Under the pieces are notes generated by a model. The model made no database searches, was not told where the DNA came from, and saw only the letters and a list, made by a program, of their open reading frames with translations. Shown here piece by piece: positions 7,642 through 14,294 of a stretch of DNA of 22,542 nt (its first letter is position 1; the number at the start of each line of letters is the position of its first letter). The position numbers and the translations under genes were made by a program. Origin of the DNA: an uncultured Alistipes sp. (lineage in GTDB: Bacteria; Bacteroidota; Bacteroidia; Bacteroidales; Rikenellaceae); the NCBI GenBank assembly GCA_904502075.1, contig CAJGDL010000008.1:1-22542 (forward strand). Direction: 5' to 3'.

Positions 7642-8205
7642 ATGAGACACAATAAGAATTTCAATCACCTGGGCCGTCAGGCAGGTCACCGCAAGGCGAT
7701 GCTGTCGAACATGGCTTCGTCGCTGATCCTGCACAAGCGCATCGAGACGACGGTGGCTAAGGCCAAGGCCCTGAAGCGCTTCGTAGAGCCTATCGTTACG
7801 AAGTCGAAAGAGGATAGCACGCACTCGCGTCGTATCGTTTTCTCCTATCTGAAGCAGAAGGAGGCCGTTACGGAGTTGTTCCGTACCATCGCTCCTAAGA
7901 TTGCCGATCGTCCGGGCGGTTACACCCGTATCCTGAAGACCGGTTTCCGTCTGGGTGACGGTGCCGACATGTGCATCATCGAGTTCGTTGACTTCAACGA
8001 GGCCTACACGCTCGGTATCCAGCCCGCTGCTGCTACGGAGGCTAAGCCCAAGACCCGTCGTTCGCGCTCGAAGAAGACGACCGACGCCGTAGAGGACGCA
8101 ACGGTAGTTGCCGAGAAGAAGAATGCCAAGGCTGCCGCTCCCAAGGCTGCTAAGGCTTCGGCTCCGAAGGTGGCTAAGAAGACCAATGTTGGCAAGAAAA
8201 TGTAA
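7642..8205 (+). CDS. rplQ: 50S ribosomal protein L17 with Ala/Lys-rich tail
   Basis: L17 lies near the polypeptide exit tunnel of the 50S subunit. The 187-residue product has a complete L17 core (residues 1 to about 121: MRHNKNFNHLGRQAGHRKAM, YTRILKTGFRLGDGADMCIIEF). A low-complexity tail of about 65 residues, rich in Ala, Lys and Pro, follows (KAAAPKAAKASAPKVAKK). Such tails are, as I recall, usual in Bacteroidetes L17. It is the last gene of the ribosomal operon. A long palindromic element begins directly at its stop codon. Confidence 0.96.
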   Translation: MRHNKNFNHLGRQAGHRKAMLSNMASSLILHKRIETTVAKAKALKRFVEPIVTKSKEDSTHSRRIVFSYLKQKEAVTELFRTIAPKIADRPGGYTRILKTGFRLGDGADMCIIEFVDFNEAYTLGIQPAAATEAKPKTRRSRSKKTTDAVEDATVVAEKKNAKAAAPKAAKASAPKVAKKTNVGKKM

Positions 8206-8331
8206 AATTTCCGATTTGTAAGCGGTAAATTTTGCACTGCCTCGACTGCCCCGAATGGGAAGTACGTCAAGTACATCCCATCCGGGGCATTCTTCGTTAT
8301 CACAAAATTTCCTCGCTTAAAATCAGAAATT
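8206..8331. repeat. long palindromic element, copy A (after rplQ)
   Basis: This element of about 126 bp folds back on itself and starts on the base after the rplQ stop. The outer arms are 8206-8234 and 8303-8331 (29 nt each, complementary with a few mismatches and one shifted base). The inner hairpin has arms 8247-8265 and 8271-8289 (17 of 19 pairs) and loop GTCAA. A related copy follows tnaA. No uridine tract follows, so it is not a textbook terminator, though it may still stop transcription or protect the mRNA 3' end. Function is unknown. Confidence 0.85.
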
Positions 8332-8348
8332 CCGAAGCGGTATGTGCT

Positions 8349-8403
8349 TTAGGGAAGTTAGGGAATTTTTATCTTTAATTTCCCTAATTTCCCTAATCTC
8401 TCT
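8349..8403. repeat. 9-bp tandem repeats forming a hairpin
   Basis: Short units of the form AATTTCCCT recur about three times at 8377-8403 with decay, and their complements (TTAGGGAAG-like) occur at 8349-8368. The two sets can pair over about 20 nt (17 matches) with an 8-nt loop. No ORF of note covers this region. It may be slippage-generated repeat DNA or a 3' structure for the ribosomal operon. Confidence 0.6.
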
Positions 8404-8432
8404 AACTAAATTCCCAAAACCACCCAAGCGAC

Positions 8433-8459
8433 AAAAAATCCGCCTAAAGGTGGCGGATT
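8433..8459 (-). terminator. rho-independent terminator for the minus-strand membrane gene
   Basis: Read on the minus strand, an 8-bp stem (AATCCGCC with GGCGGATT, arms 8452-8459 and 8437-8444) closes a 7-nt loop and runs straight into six T residues (plus-strand A tract 8433-8438). It lies about 70 bp downstream of the stop of the gene at 8529-8933. Confidence 0.7.
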
Positions 8460-8484
8460 CTTCATTGCTCATTCTTCATTGCTC
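8457..8484. repeat. 14-bp direct repeat, two copies
   Basis: ATTCTTCATTGCTC occurs twice head to tail (8457-8470 and 8471-8484), and a partial ATTGCATTG-like echo lies at the end of the next gene. It is non-coding, just downstream of the minus-strand gene at 8529-8933. Confidence 0.7.
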
Positions 8485-8528
8485 ATTTGGCTTTCAGCGT
8501 TACGCTTGGCGCTCGGCTGTGGCCGCAG

Positions 8529-8933
8529 TTACTCATTGCATTGTTTGCGTACCTTGTGTTCGATGATAAGTTCGATCAGTAGTGTAACAGCACTACAGAT
8601 GAGGCCGCATCCGATGAGGGCAAAGGCGTTCAAATCGTCCGAGAGTTTGTTGGCCTCGCCGAATTCGATGCCCCAATTGATGATTATGGGGCTCAATCCT
8701 AAGGTGATTCCAATGCCAGTCAGCAGGCTGGCAATGCGAATCAGCCACCACTTGCTCTGCTCGAGCGAATTGCTCTTTTGTTCAGGTTCGGCCTTGCCGA
8801 GGTAGGCAATCAGCTCTTCGCCCTCTAATTTCTGCATCGCTTTCAAACGCTCATAGCGTTTGAGCGAAAGCTCCACGACCCGATAAATGGCAAATAGGAG
8901 CGAGAGATAAAATAGAAACATCAAAAAGCTCAT
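8529..8933 (-). CDS. small three-helix membrane protein, unknown function
   Basis: I do not recognise a firm family. The 134-residue product from ATG 8933 has an N-terminal hydrophobic helix (residues 1-19, SFLMFLFYLSLLFAIYR), a charged stretch (about 24-60, with RYERLKAMQKLEGEELIAYL) and two more hydrophobic helices (about 63-87 and 104-124). The layout resembles small Bacteroidetes membrane proteins of the DUF6249 type that often neighbour ECF sigma genes, but this match is from memory and tentative. The frame stays open far upstream of 8933, but that extension is arginine-rich shadow sequence without hydrophobic or conserved character. The gene is divergent from the ECF sigma gene, which begins 173 bp away. 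Confidence 0.75.
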   Translation of the reverse strand: MSFLMFLFYLSLLFAIYRVVELSLKRYERLKAMQKLEGEELIAYLGKAEPEQKSNSLEQSKWWLIRIASLLTGIGITLGLSPIIINWGIEFGEANKLSDDLNAFALIGCGLICSAVTLLIELIIEHKVRKQCNE

Positions 8934-9039
8934 AATCGTCTGTTTTTTTATTAAGGTTTTCCAATAAAGTTTCCAGCTCTGCCGGCAGGAGGTTCTCTTT
9001 GCCCCTTTAGACGCAGGGCGGGGGAGATGGTTACACCGA

Positions 9040-9070
9040 GTTGTCGGATTCGTTAAAACTACTACCTTTG
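9040..9070 (+). promoter_or_regulatory. Bacteroidetes-type promoter of the ECF sigma gene
   Basis: A perfect -7 box TACCTTTG (9063-9070) is preceded, 19 bp upstream, by GTTG (9040-9043), close to the TTTG -33 consensus. Transcription would start near 9077, about 30 nt before the sigma ATG. Confidence 0.6.
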
Positions 9071-9106
9071 TAACCCGATGAGCTTTTGGTCGTCTAATGT
9101 TGCGAG

Positions 9107-9658
9107 ATGAACCACGAAGAGGAACAGCGATTGATTCGCCGGGTGCTGGGAGGCGATGCCGAGGCCTTTGCCCCTTTGGTCGAGTGCTATGGCCGCCCGA
9201 TCTTCTCACTCGTCTATGGCATTGTCGGGCGACGAGAGGAGAGCGAAGAGCTGACGCAGGACATCTTCCTGAAGGCCTATACGCGTTTGGTGACCTATGG
9301 CGGGCGGAGCCGTTTCTCGACCTGGCTCTATCGCATAGCCTATAATACAGCACTTTCGGCCGTGCGTCCCAAACGTCACCTCTTTTCGCTCTTCGATGAG
9401 GCTCGTCTTGAGCGTGTGGCCGACTCATCGCCCGAGGAGCAGAGTTTTGCCCACCGGAAGGAGCTTCGCGAGGAGGCACTTTTACGAGCTCTCGACCGCC
9501 TTACACCCGAGGAGCGGGCTCTGGTGCAGTTGCACTACTACGAAAACCGCCCGTTGGCCGAGTGCGGCGAGATTCTCGGCCTGACGGAGAACAATAGTAA
9601 GGTGCGCCTGCACCGGATACGAAAAAAGTTGGAACTATGGATCAACGAAAAGAGCTAA
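9107..9658 (+). CDS. ECF-type RNA polymerase sigma factor
   Basis: The 183-residue protein is a group IV sigma factor that would direct RNA polymerase to a dedicated set of promoters. The sigma-2 region spans about residues 5-85 (RLIRRVLGGDAEAFAPLVE, ELTQDIFLKAYTRL, FSTWLYRIAYNTAL). A short variable linker follows, then sigma-4 at about 125-180 (LTPEERALVQLHYYENRPL and the helix-turn-helix ECGEILGLTENNSKVRLHRIRKKL). The ATG at 9107 lies about 30 nt after a predicted transcription start. Its last 22 bases overlap the next gene, implying translational coupling. The target regulon cannot be told from the sequence. Confidence 0.93.
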   Translation: MNHEEEQRLIRRVLGGDAEAFAPLVECYGRPIFSLVYGIVGRREESEELTQDIFLKAYTRLVTYGGRSRFSTWLYRIAYNTALSAVRPKRHLFSLFDEARLERVADSSPEEQSFAHRKELREEALLRALDRLTPEERALVQLHYYENRPLAECGEILGLTENNSKVRLHRIRKKLELWINEKS

Positions 9659-9975
9659 ATGAGAGCGAGTTGCGTTGTGTGGTGCAGTCGCGCCCCATGC
9701 CCTCTCCACCCCTCTTCCTGACCGAGCGGGTGATGGGCCGCGTGCGTCGGGAGCAACAAGCACAATTTCGTCGTCAGGTGCGTCATCTCTTTCTGCTGAT
9801 GGGCGTGGCAGTGGCGCTGATGCTTGGTGTGGGGGGAGGAATGTTTATCTGGTTGAGCAACGCTGCTGCGGAGTTCTCACTGATGGAGCGTTGTCTGCTG
9901 ATTTTTGTACTGTTGGGCCTCTTCTTGTACGACCTTCATCGGCGGCTGCGTCGTCGTTTGGGGATTCCCGAGTAG
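9637..9975 (+). CDS. two-helix membrane protein, candidate anti-sigma factor
   Basis: The 112-residue product overlaps the sigma gene by 22 bp. It has a 50-residue polar, basic N-terminus and hydrophobic helices at about 51-73 (LFLLMGVAVALMLGVGGGMF) and 85-100 (RCLLIFVLLGLFLYDL). A very basic C-terminus follows (HRRLRRRLGIPE), so both ends are probably cytoplasmic. The pairing with an ECF sigma gene suggests an anti-sigma or accessory role. No HxxxCxxC zinc anti-sigma motif is visible, so this rests on gene context and topology only. A terminator follows at 10031-10077. Confidence 0.8.
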   Translation: MDQRKELNESELRCVVQSRPMPSPPLFLTERVMGRVRREQQAQFRRQVRHLFLLMGVAVALMLGVGGGMFIWLSNAAAEFSLMERCLLIFVLLGLFLYDLHRRLRRRLGIPE

Positions 9976-10030
9976 AGGTGCTCCTTTCTCCTGTCCACTG
10001 CCCGATTTTGGGGATTTTTGACCTTTGCAA

Positions 10031-10077
10031 CCTCGCTTTTCCCCCACTCTTTGAGGGGAAAGTGAGGTGCTTTTTTT
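10031..10077 (+). terminator. rho-independent terminator after the sigma pair
   Basis: A stem of about 13 bp (CCTCGCTTTTCCCC at 10031-10044 with GGGGAAAGTGAGG at 10055-10067) is followed by a run of seven T (10071-10077). It ends the sigma/membrane-protein transcript before the dsbD promoter. Confidence 0.85.
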
Positions 10078-10106
10078 GTTCGGGGTTGTAATTATCCTGC
10101 TGAATT

Positions 10107-10138
10107 TTTGGGCCTTTGCGATTTTCTGTGTATCTTTG
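10107..10138 (+). promoter_or_regulatory. consensus Bacteroidetes promoter of dsbD
   Basis: TTTG at 10107-10110, a 20-bp spacer and TATCTTTG at 10131-10138 match the TTTG-N19-21-TAnnTTTG consensus for the primary sigma factor of Bacteroidetes. Transcription should start near 10145, giving a leader of about 55 nt before the ATG at 10201. Confidence 0.85.
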
Positions 10139-10200
10139 TCCGGTTTATAGTCCCTTTGGGGAAAAAGTTGAGAACTGAAACAACTAAACAACAAACTTAT

Positions 10201-12165
10201 ATGAACAAATTTTTGCAGAGATTGCTCCTCGTGGCTATGGCCGTGGTGACCTTTACGGCATCGGCCCAGGAGGTGGTAAAGTGGACCAGTGAGTCCAAGG
10301 AGTTGGGCGATGGTTTGTATCGCTTGGAGTTGCGTGCCAACATCGAGAATGGCTGGCATGTCTATGACATGGGCCCCTATGAGTTGGGTGGTCCCGTGGC
10401 TACGGAGGTGAAGCTCGAGCCTCAGGCCGGCGTTACCCCCGAGGGTGAGCTCCAGATTGAGGGTGAGCTCGTTCGCGTGTACGACGACATCTATGAGATG
10501 GAGATCGGTTACTATGAGAAGGCGGTTACCTTTGCGCAGGAGGTGCGTGTGGCCGGCGATGCCGCTACCGTGAAGATGACGGTGGACTACATGGCCTGCA
10601 ACGAGGGTACCTGCCTGCCTCCCACGGATCAGGAGTTTGTCTTCGAGCTCAAGGGCGACGGTTCGGCCGCTGCCGAGGTGGCTCCCGCTGCCGAGCAGAA
10701 GGGCGATGCCTCGATTTGGGGCTACATCATCGAGGCTGTGCTGTGGGGCTTTGCCGCGCTGTTGACCCCCTGCGTGTTCCCGATGGTGCCGATGACTGTG
10801 TCGTACTTCCTTAAGGGAGAGGGTGGTGCCGCTATGGGCCGTGTGCGTGCTTCGCTCTACGGCTTCTTCATCGTGGCCCTCTACACGCTGCCCATCGCCG
10901 CCATTATCATCATCACCCGCGTAGTGGGTGGCGATGCCGTAACGGCCGACATCTTCAACTGGTTGGCTACGCACTGGTTGCCCAATATCATCTTCTTCCT
11001 CGTCTTCATGGTCTTCGCCGCTTCGTTCTTCGGTGCTTTCGAGATCACGATGCCCTCGTGGCTGGTAAACAAGACCGACGAGAAGGCCGACACGAAGGGC
11101 TTGGGCGGTATCTTCTTCCTGGCTCTGACGCTGGTGCTCGTATCCTTCTCGTGCACGGGTCCTATCGTGGGCTCGGTGCTCATTAAGTCGACCTCGGGTG
11201 AGTTCTGGACCCCCATCGTGACGATGTTGGCCTTCTCGCTCGCCTTTGCCCTTCCCTTCACGCTGTTGGCTCTCTTCCCCTCGCTCTTGAAGAATATGCC
11301 CAAGAGCGGTGGTTGGTTGAACTCGGTAAAGGTGGTGATCGGTTTCATTGAGGTGGCTCTCGGTATGAAGTTCCTCTCGGTAGCCGACCAGACCTACCAC
11401 TGGGGCCTGCTCGACCGTGAGGTATACCTCGCTATTTGGATCGTAGTCTTTGCTCTGATGGGCCTCTACCTGCTGGGTAAACTCAAGTTCTCGCACGACA
11501 GCGACATGCCCTACCTGGGTGTAGGTCGTTTGGCCCTCTCGATCGTGGTCTTCTCGTTCGTTGTCTACATGATCCCCGGTATGTGGGGTGCTCCGCTGAA
11601 GGCCCTGTCGGGTTATCTGCCTCCCCTTACCTCGCAGGACTTTGTGATTGGTCAGGGTACGGCTGTTGCGGCTCCCAATGCTCCGGCTACCGGTGAGCAG
11701 CGCAAGTATGCCGACTTCCTCCACCTGCCGAACGGCCTGAACGGCTTCTTCGATCTGAAGGAGGCCGAGGCCTATGCTGCCAAGGTTGACAAACCCATCT
11801 TCATCGACTTCACGGGCCATGGCTGCGTGAACTGCCGCGAGATGGAGCAGCGCGTATGGTCGGATCCCCAGGTGATGCAGATCCTGGCTAACGAGTATGT
11901 GATCGTTGCTCTCTATATGGACGACAAGACTGTTCTTCCCGAGAGCGACTGGGTGGTAACCGATTCGGGTAAGACCCTGAAGAGCCTCGGTAAGATCAAC
12001 TCGCACTACGCCCTGAAGAACTACGGTGTGAATGCTCAGCCCTACTACATTCTGAAGAATGCCGAGGGTGAGATGCTCGTAGATCCCCACGGCTACGACC
12101 TGGAGGTGGCGAACTTTGTGAAGTTCCTGCAGGATGGTATTGCTGCCTACAAGGCCGGCAAGTAG
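10201..12165 (+). CDS. dsbD: thiol:disulfide interchange protein DsbD
   Basis: DsbD carries electrons from cytoplasmic thioredoxin across the inner membrane to periplasmic thiol proteins. The 654-residue product from ATG 10201 has a signal peptide (about 1-22, ending ASA), an N-terminal periplasmic domain with Cys133 and Cys138 (CNEGTCLPP), and a membrane domain of about eight helices (175-465). In the membrane domain the two buried cysteines are Cys191 (LLTPCVFPMVP) and Cys318 (SFSCTGPIVGS). The C-terminal thioredoxin-like domain has the CxxC Cys542/Cys545 (GHGCVNCREME). All three redox pairs are intact. The in-frame start at 10108 lies upstream of the predicted promoter -7 box and is rejected. 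tnaA follows after 70 bp with no visible terminator. Confidence 0.95.
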   Translation: MNKFLQRLLLVAMAVVTFTASAQEVVKWTSESKELGDGLYRLELRANIENGWHVYDMGPYELGGPVATEVKLEPQAGVTPEGELQIEGELVRVYDDIYEMEIGYYEKAVTFAQEVRVAGDAATVKMTVDYMACNEGTCLPPTDQEFVFELKGDGSAAAEVAPAAEQKGDASIWGYIIEAVLWGFAALLTPCVFPMVPMTVSYFLKGEGGAAMGRVRASLYGFFIVALYTLPIAAIIIITRVVGGDAVTADIFNWLATHWLPNIIFFLVFMVFAASFFGAFEITMPSWLVNKTDEKADTKGLGGIFFLALTLVLVSFSCTGPIVGSVLIKSTSGEFWTPIVTMLAFSLAFALPFTLLALFPSLLKNMPKSGGWLNSVKVVIGFIEVALGMKFLSVADQTYHWGLLDREVYLAIWIVVFALMGLYLLGKLKFSHDSDMPYLGVGRLALSIVVFSFVVYMIPGMWGAPLKALSGYLPPLTSQDFVIGQGTAVAAPNAPATGEQRKYADFLHLPNGLNGFFDLKEAEAYAAKVDKPIFIDFTGHGCVNCREMEQRVWSDPQVMQILANEYVIVALYMDDKTVLPESDWVVTDSGKTLKSLGKINSHYALKNYGVNAQPYYILKNAEGEMLVDPHGYDLEVANFVKFLQDGIAAYKAGK

Positions 12166-12235
12166 TCCGCCCCGCATCGAAAAGATCGAATAAAGAGAAA
12201 ACAAAATATTGTAAAACCTAAAACAACAAAGATTT

Positions 12236-13615
12236 ATGGAAATCCCATTTGCAGAAGCCTACCGAATTAAAATGGTAGAGCCCTTGCGCAAGAGCACGCG
12301 CGAGGAGCGTGAGAAGTGGCTCAAGGATGCCAACTACAACCTCTTTGGTCTGAAGTCGGAGCAGGTATACATCGACTGTTTGACCGACTCGGGTACGGGT
12401 GCCATGAGCGATCGTCAGTGGGCCGCCATGATGACCGGTGACGAGGCTTACGCTGGCTCGAAGTCCTTCTTCGAGTTGAAGGAGACGATCGGCCGTCTTA
12501 CCGGTTTCGAGTATGTAATCCCCACCCACCAGGGTCGTGCTGCCGAGAACGTGCTGTTCTCGCACCTGGTAAAGGCCGGCGACATCATCCCCGGTAACTC
12601 GCACTTCGACACCACGAAGGGCCACATCGAGTTCCGCAAGGCTACGGCTTTGGATTGCACGATCGATGCTGCCAAGGATACGCAGCTCGAGCTCCCCTTC
12701 AAGGGCGAGGTAGATTGCGCCAAGCTGGAGAAGGCCCTGGCCGAGCACGCTGAGAAGATCCCCTTCATCATCGTAACCGTGACGAACAACACCGCTGGTG
12801 GTCAGCCCGTTTCGATGAAGAACCTGCGCGACGTACGTGCCATCGCCGACAAGTATGGCACGCGCATCGTATTCGACTCGGCTCGTTTCGTAGAGAACGC
12901 CTACTTCATCAAGACCCGCGAGGAGGGTTACGCCGATAAGACCATCAAGGAGATCGTGAAGGAGATGTACTCCTATGCCGATGGTATGACCATGTCGTCG
13001 AAGAAGGACGGTCTGGTGAACATGGGTGGTTTCATCGCTACGCGTCACGAGGATTGGTACGAGGGTGCCAAGCGTTTCTGCATCCCCTTCGAGGGCTTCT
13101 TGACCTATGGTGGTATGAACGGCCGCGATATGGCTGCTCTGGCTGTTGGTCTGGACGAGAACACCGAGCTCGAGACCATCGAGACCCGTATCAAGCAGGT
13201 GCAGTACCTGGCTGCCAAGCTCGACGAGTACGGCATTCCTTACCAGCGTCCCGTAGGTGGTCACGCCATCTTCGTTGATGCTTCGAAGGTGCTGACCAAC
13301 ATCCCCAAGGAGGAGTTCCCCGCTCAGACCCTGGCTCTGGAGGTTTACCTCGAGGCCGGTGTGCGTGGTTGCGAGATCGGTTACATCTTGGCCGACCGTG
13401 ATCCCGTAACGCGCGAGAACCGCTTCGGTGGTTTGGATCTCGTTCGTTTCTGCATCGCTCGTCGTTCCTACACCAACAACCACATGGATGTGATCGCTGC
13501 CGCTCTGAAGAACGTATACGACCGTCGTCACGAGATCAAGCGCGGTGTGAAGATCGTATGGGAGACGGAGTTGATGCGTCACTTTACGGTTAAGCTTGAG
13601 CGAATCACCGAGTAA
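12236..13615 (+). CDS. tnaA: tryptophanase (L-tryptophan indole-lyase)
   Basis: This PLP enzyme splits tryptophan into indole, pyruvate and ammonia. The 459-residue product shows family landmarks: PTHQGRAAENVL (about 96-107), the cofactor-pocket NNTAGGQPVSM (184-194), FDSARFVENAYFI (213-225), and the Schiff-base lysine region YADGMTMSSKKDGLVNMGG, where Lys257 (second of the pair) matches E. coli Lys270. Length agrees with the family (about 460-470). Tyrosine phenol-lyase is the close alternative, but overall wording favours tryptophanase. There is no room for a TnaC-like attenuator peptide in the 70-bp gap after dsbD, so regulation differs from E. coli. The gene ends directly against a palindromic repeat. 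Confidence 0.93.
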   Translation: MEIPFAEAYRIKMVEPLRKSTREEREKWLKDANYNLFGLKSEQVYIDCLTDSGTGAMSDRQWAAMMTGDEAYAGSKSFFELKETIGRLTGFEYVIPTHQGRAAENVLFSHLVKAGDIIPGNSHFDTTKGHIEFRKATALDCTIDAAKDTQLELPFKGEVDCAKLEKALAEHAEKIPFIIVTVTNNTAGGQPVSMKNLRDVRAIADKYGTRIVFDSARFVENAYFIKTREEGYADKTIKEIVKEMYSYADGMTMSSKKDGLVNMGGFIATRHEDWYEGAKRFCIPFEGFLTYGGMNGRDMAALAVGLDENTELETIETRIKQVQYLAAKLDEYGIPYQRPVGGHAIFVDASKVLTNIPKEEFPAQTLALEVYLEAGVRGCEIGYILADRDPVTRENRFGGLDLVRFCIARRSYTNNHMDVIAAALKNVYDRRHEIKRGVKIVWETELMRHFTVKLERITE

Positions 13616-13737
13616 ATCTGATTTTAAGCGGTAAATTCCGCACCTCAATCATTCCCCCGAAAGGGCAGTACCACAAGTACAGCCCTTCCGGGGGAATTTC
13701 ATGTCGGCACGGAATTTACTCGCTTAAAATCAGATTT
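13614..13737. repeat. long palindromic element, copy B (after tnaA)
   Basis: The outer arms 13614-13640 and 13710-13737 are perfectly complementary apart from one bulged base (27 against 28 nt). The left arm includes the last two bases of the tnaA stop codon. The inner hairpin has arms 13651-13671 and 13677-13697 (19 of 21 pairs) and loop CACAA. Same design as the element after rplQ, with arm sequences that differ but stay paired. Confidence 0.88.
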
Positions 13738-13957
13738 CTTTCGGTGATTTTTTTGTTGTGATAATACCGTATTTTAGCCCTCCCCTTCCCTTGAAAGGGC
13801 AGCACCACAAGTACAGCCCTTCCGGGGGAATTTCATGTCGGCGCGGAATTTCCTCCTTTAAAATCAGATTTCTTTCGGTGATTTTTTGTTGTGATAATAC
13901 CGTATTTTAGCCCTCCCTTTCCCTCGAAAGGGAAGTACCTCAAGTACAGCCCTTCCG
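13659..13957. repeat. tandem ~133-bp repeat array (about 2.2 units)
   Basis: The core beginning GAAAGGG recurs at 13659, 13793 and 13926, spacing 134 and 133 bp. Units 1 and 2 share the whole stretch through the right arm of the palindrome, then TTTCGGTGATTTTTT, GTTGTGATAATACCG and TATTTTAGCCCTCCC. Unit 3 keeps only the core (to about 13957) before diverging. Each core has the GTAC-NNCAA-GTAC loop pattern (GCAC in unit 2). Confidence 0.88.
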
Positions 13958-13984
13958 CTAAAATACGATCACTGAAAAAATCGG
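13876..13984. repeat. second-type palindromic element closing the array
   Basis: The left arm 13876-13911 (CGGTGATTTTTTG ... TATTTTAGC) pairs with the right arm 13957-13984 (GCTAAAATACGATCACTG then AAAAAATCGG) apart from a short internal bulge. The inner hairpin around 13926-13957 has loop CTCAA. It uses the same core as the tnaA-proximal element but different outer arms. Confidence 0.78.
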
Positions 13985-13999
13985 TGGAGAGGGAAAAAG

Positions 14000-14036
14000 T
14001 TTCTTAAATATCGGGCCATGCCCGATATTTAAGAAA
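14000..14036. repeat. perfect 17-bp hairpin
   Basis: Arms TTTCTTAAATATCGGGC (14000-14016) and its exact complement (14020-14036) enclose the loop CAT. The stem is perfect, with a GC-rich tip. It lies in the non-coding tract between tnaA and sodB, and no T tract follows on either strand beyond the arm itself. It may be a terminator or part of a repeat element. Confidence 0.8.
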
Positions 14037-14077
14037 TAAACTTCGTCATTGCGAAAATTCTCGGGATGACGCGCTGT

Positions 14078-14120
14078 GTTTACGAGGGGATTTATGTTTT
14101 GCATAAATCCCCTCGTAAAC
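14078..14120. repeat. perfect 19-bp hairpin
   Basis: Arms GTTTACGAGGGGATTTATG (14078-14096) and its exact complement (14102-14120) enclose the 5-nt loop TTTTG. No uridine tract follows. It is one of several separate palindromes upstream of the superoxide dismutase gene. Confidence 0.85.
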
Positions 14121-14127
14121 ATTTCTC

Positions 14128-14171
14128 TGCGCCGAAACCTTCAAGTGATCTGCAAAATTTCATTCGGCGCA
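14128..14171. repeat. 9-bp inverted repeat with 26-nt loop
   Basis: TGCGCCGAA (14128-14136) and TTCGGCGCA (14163-14171) are exact complements. It lies about 120 bp upstream of the chosen sodB start. It could be an operator or another repeat fragment. The rest of 14172-14294 shows only a weak -7-like TACCTTTT at 14273-14280. Confidence 0.55.
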
Positions 14172-14294
14172 CCTATAATCAAACCGTAGCGTATCAAATC
14201 CTCCGTTGCAATTCTTTTGGCGTGGGATTTGCAATGCATGGGGGAAATTTACGTTATGATTCATCTTTTATTTACCTTTTTAACGCTCTTTTTT

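Noticed and set aside
9877..12204. 775-codon open frame antisense to dsbD
   Set aside because: Same shadow effect. dsbD has a promoter, a signal peptide and all redox cysteines on the plus strand.
12218..13648. 476-codon open frame antisense to tnaA
   Set aside because: tnaA is unmistakable on the plus strand, and the antisense product shows no motif.
13659..13957. CRISPR array
   Set aside because: There are only about two units of 133 bp, the units are internally palindromic, no unique spacers of regular size exist, and no cas genes are near.
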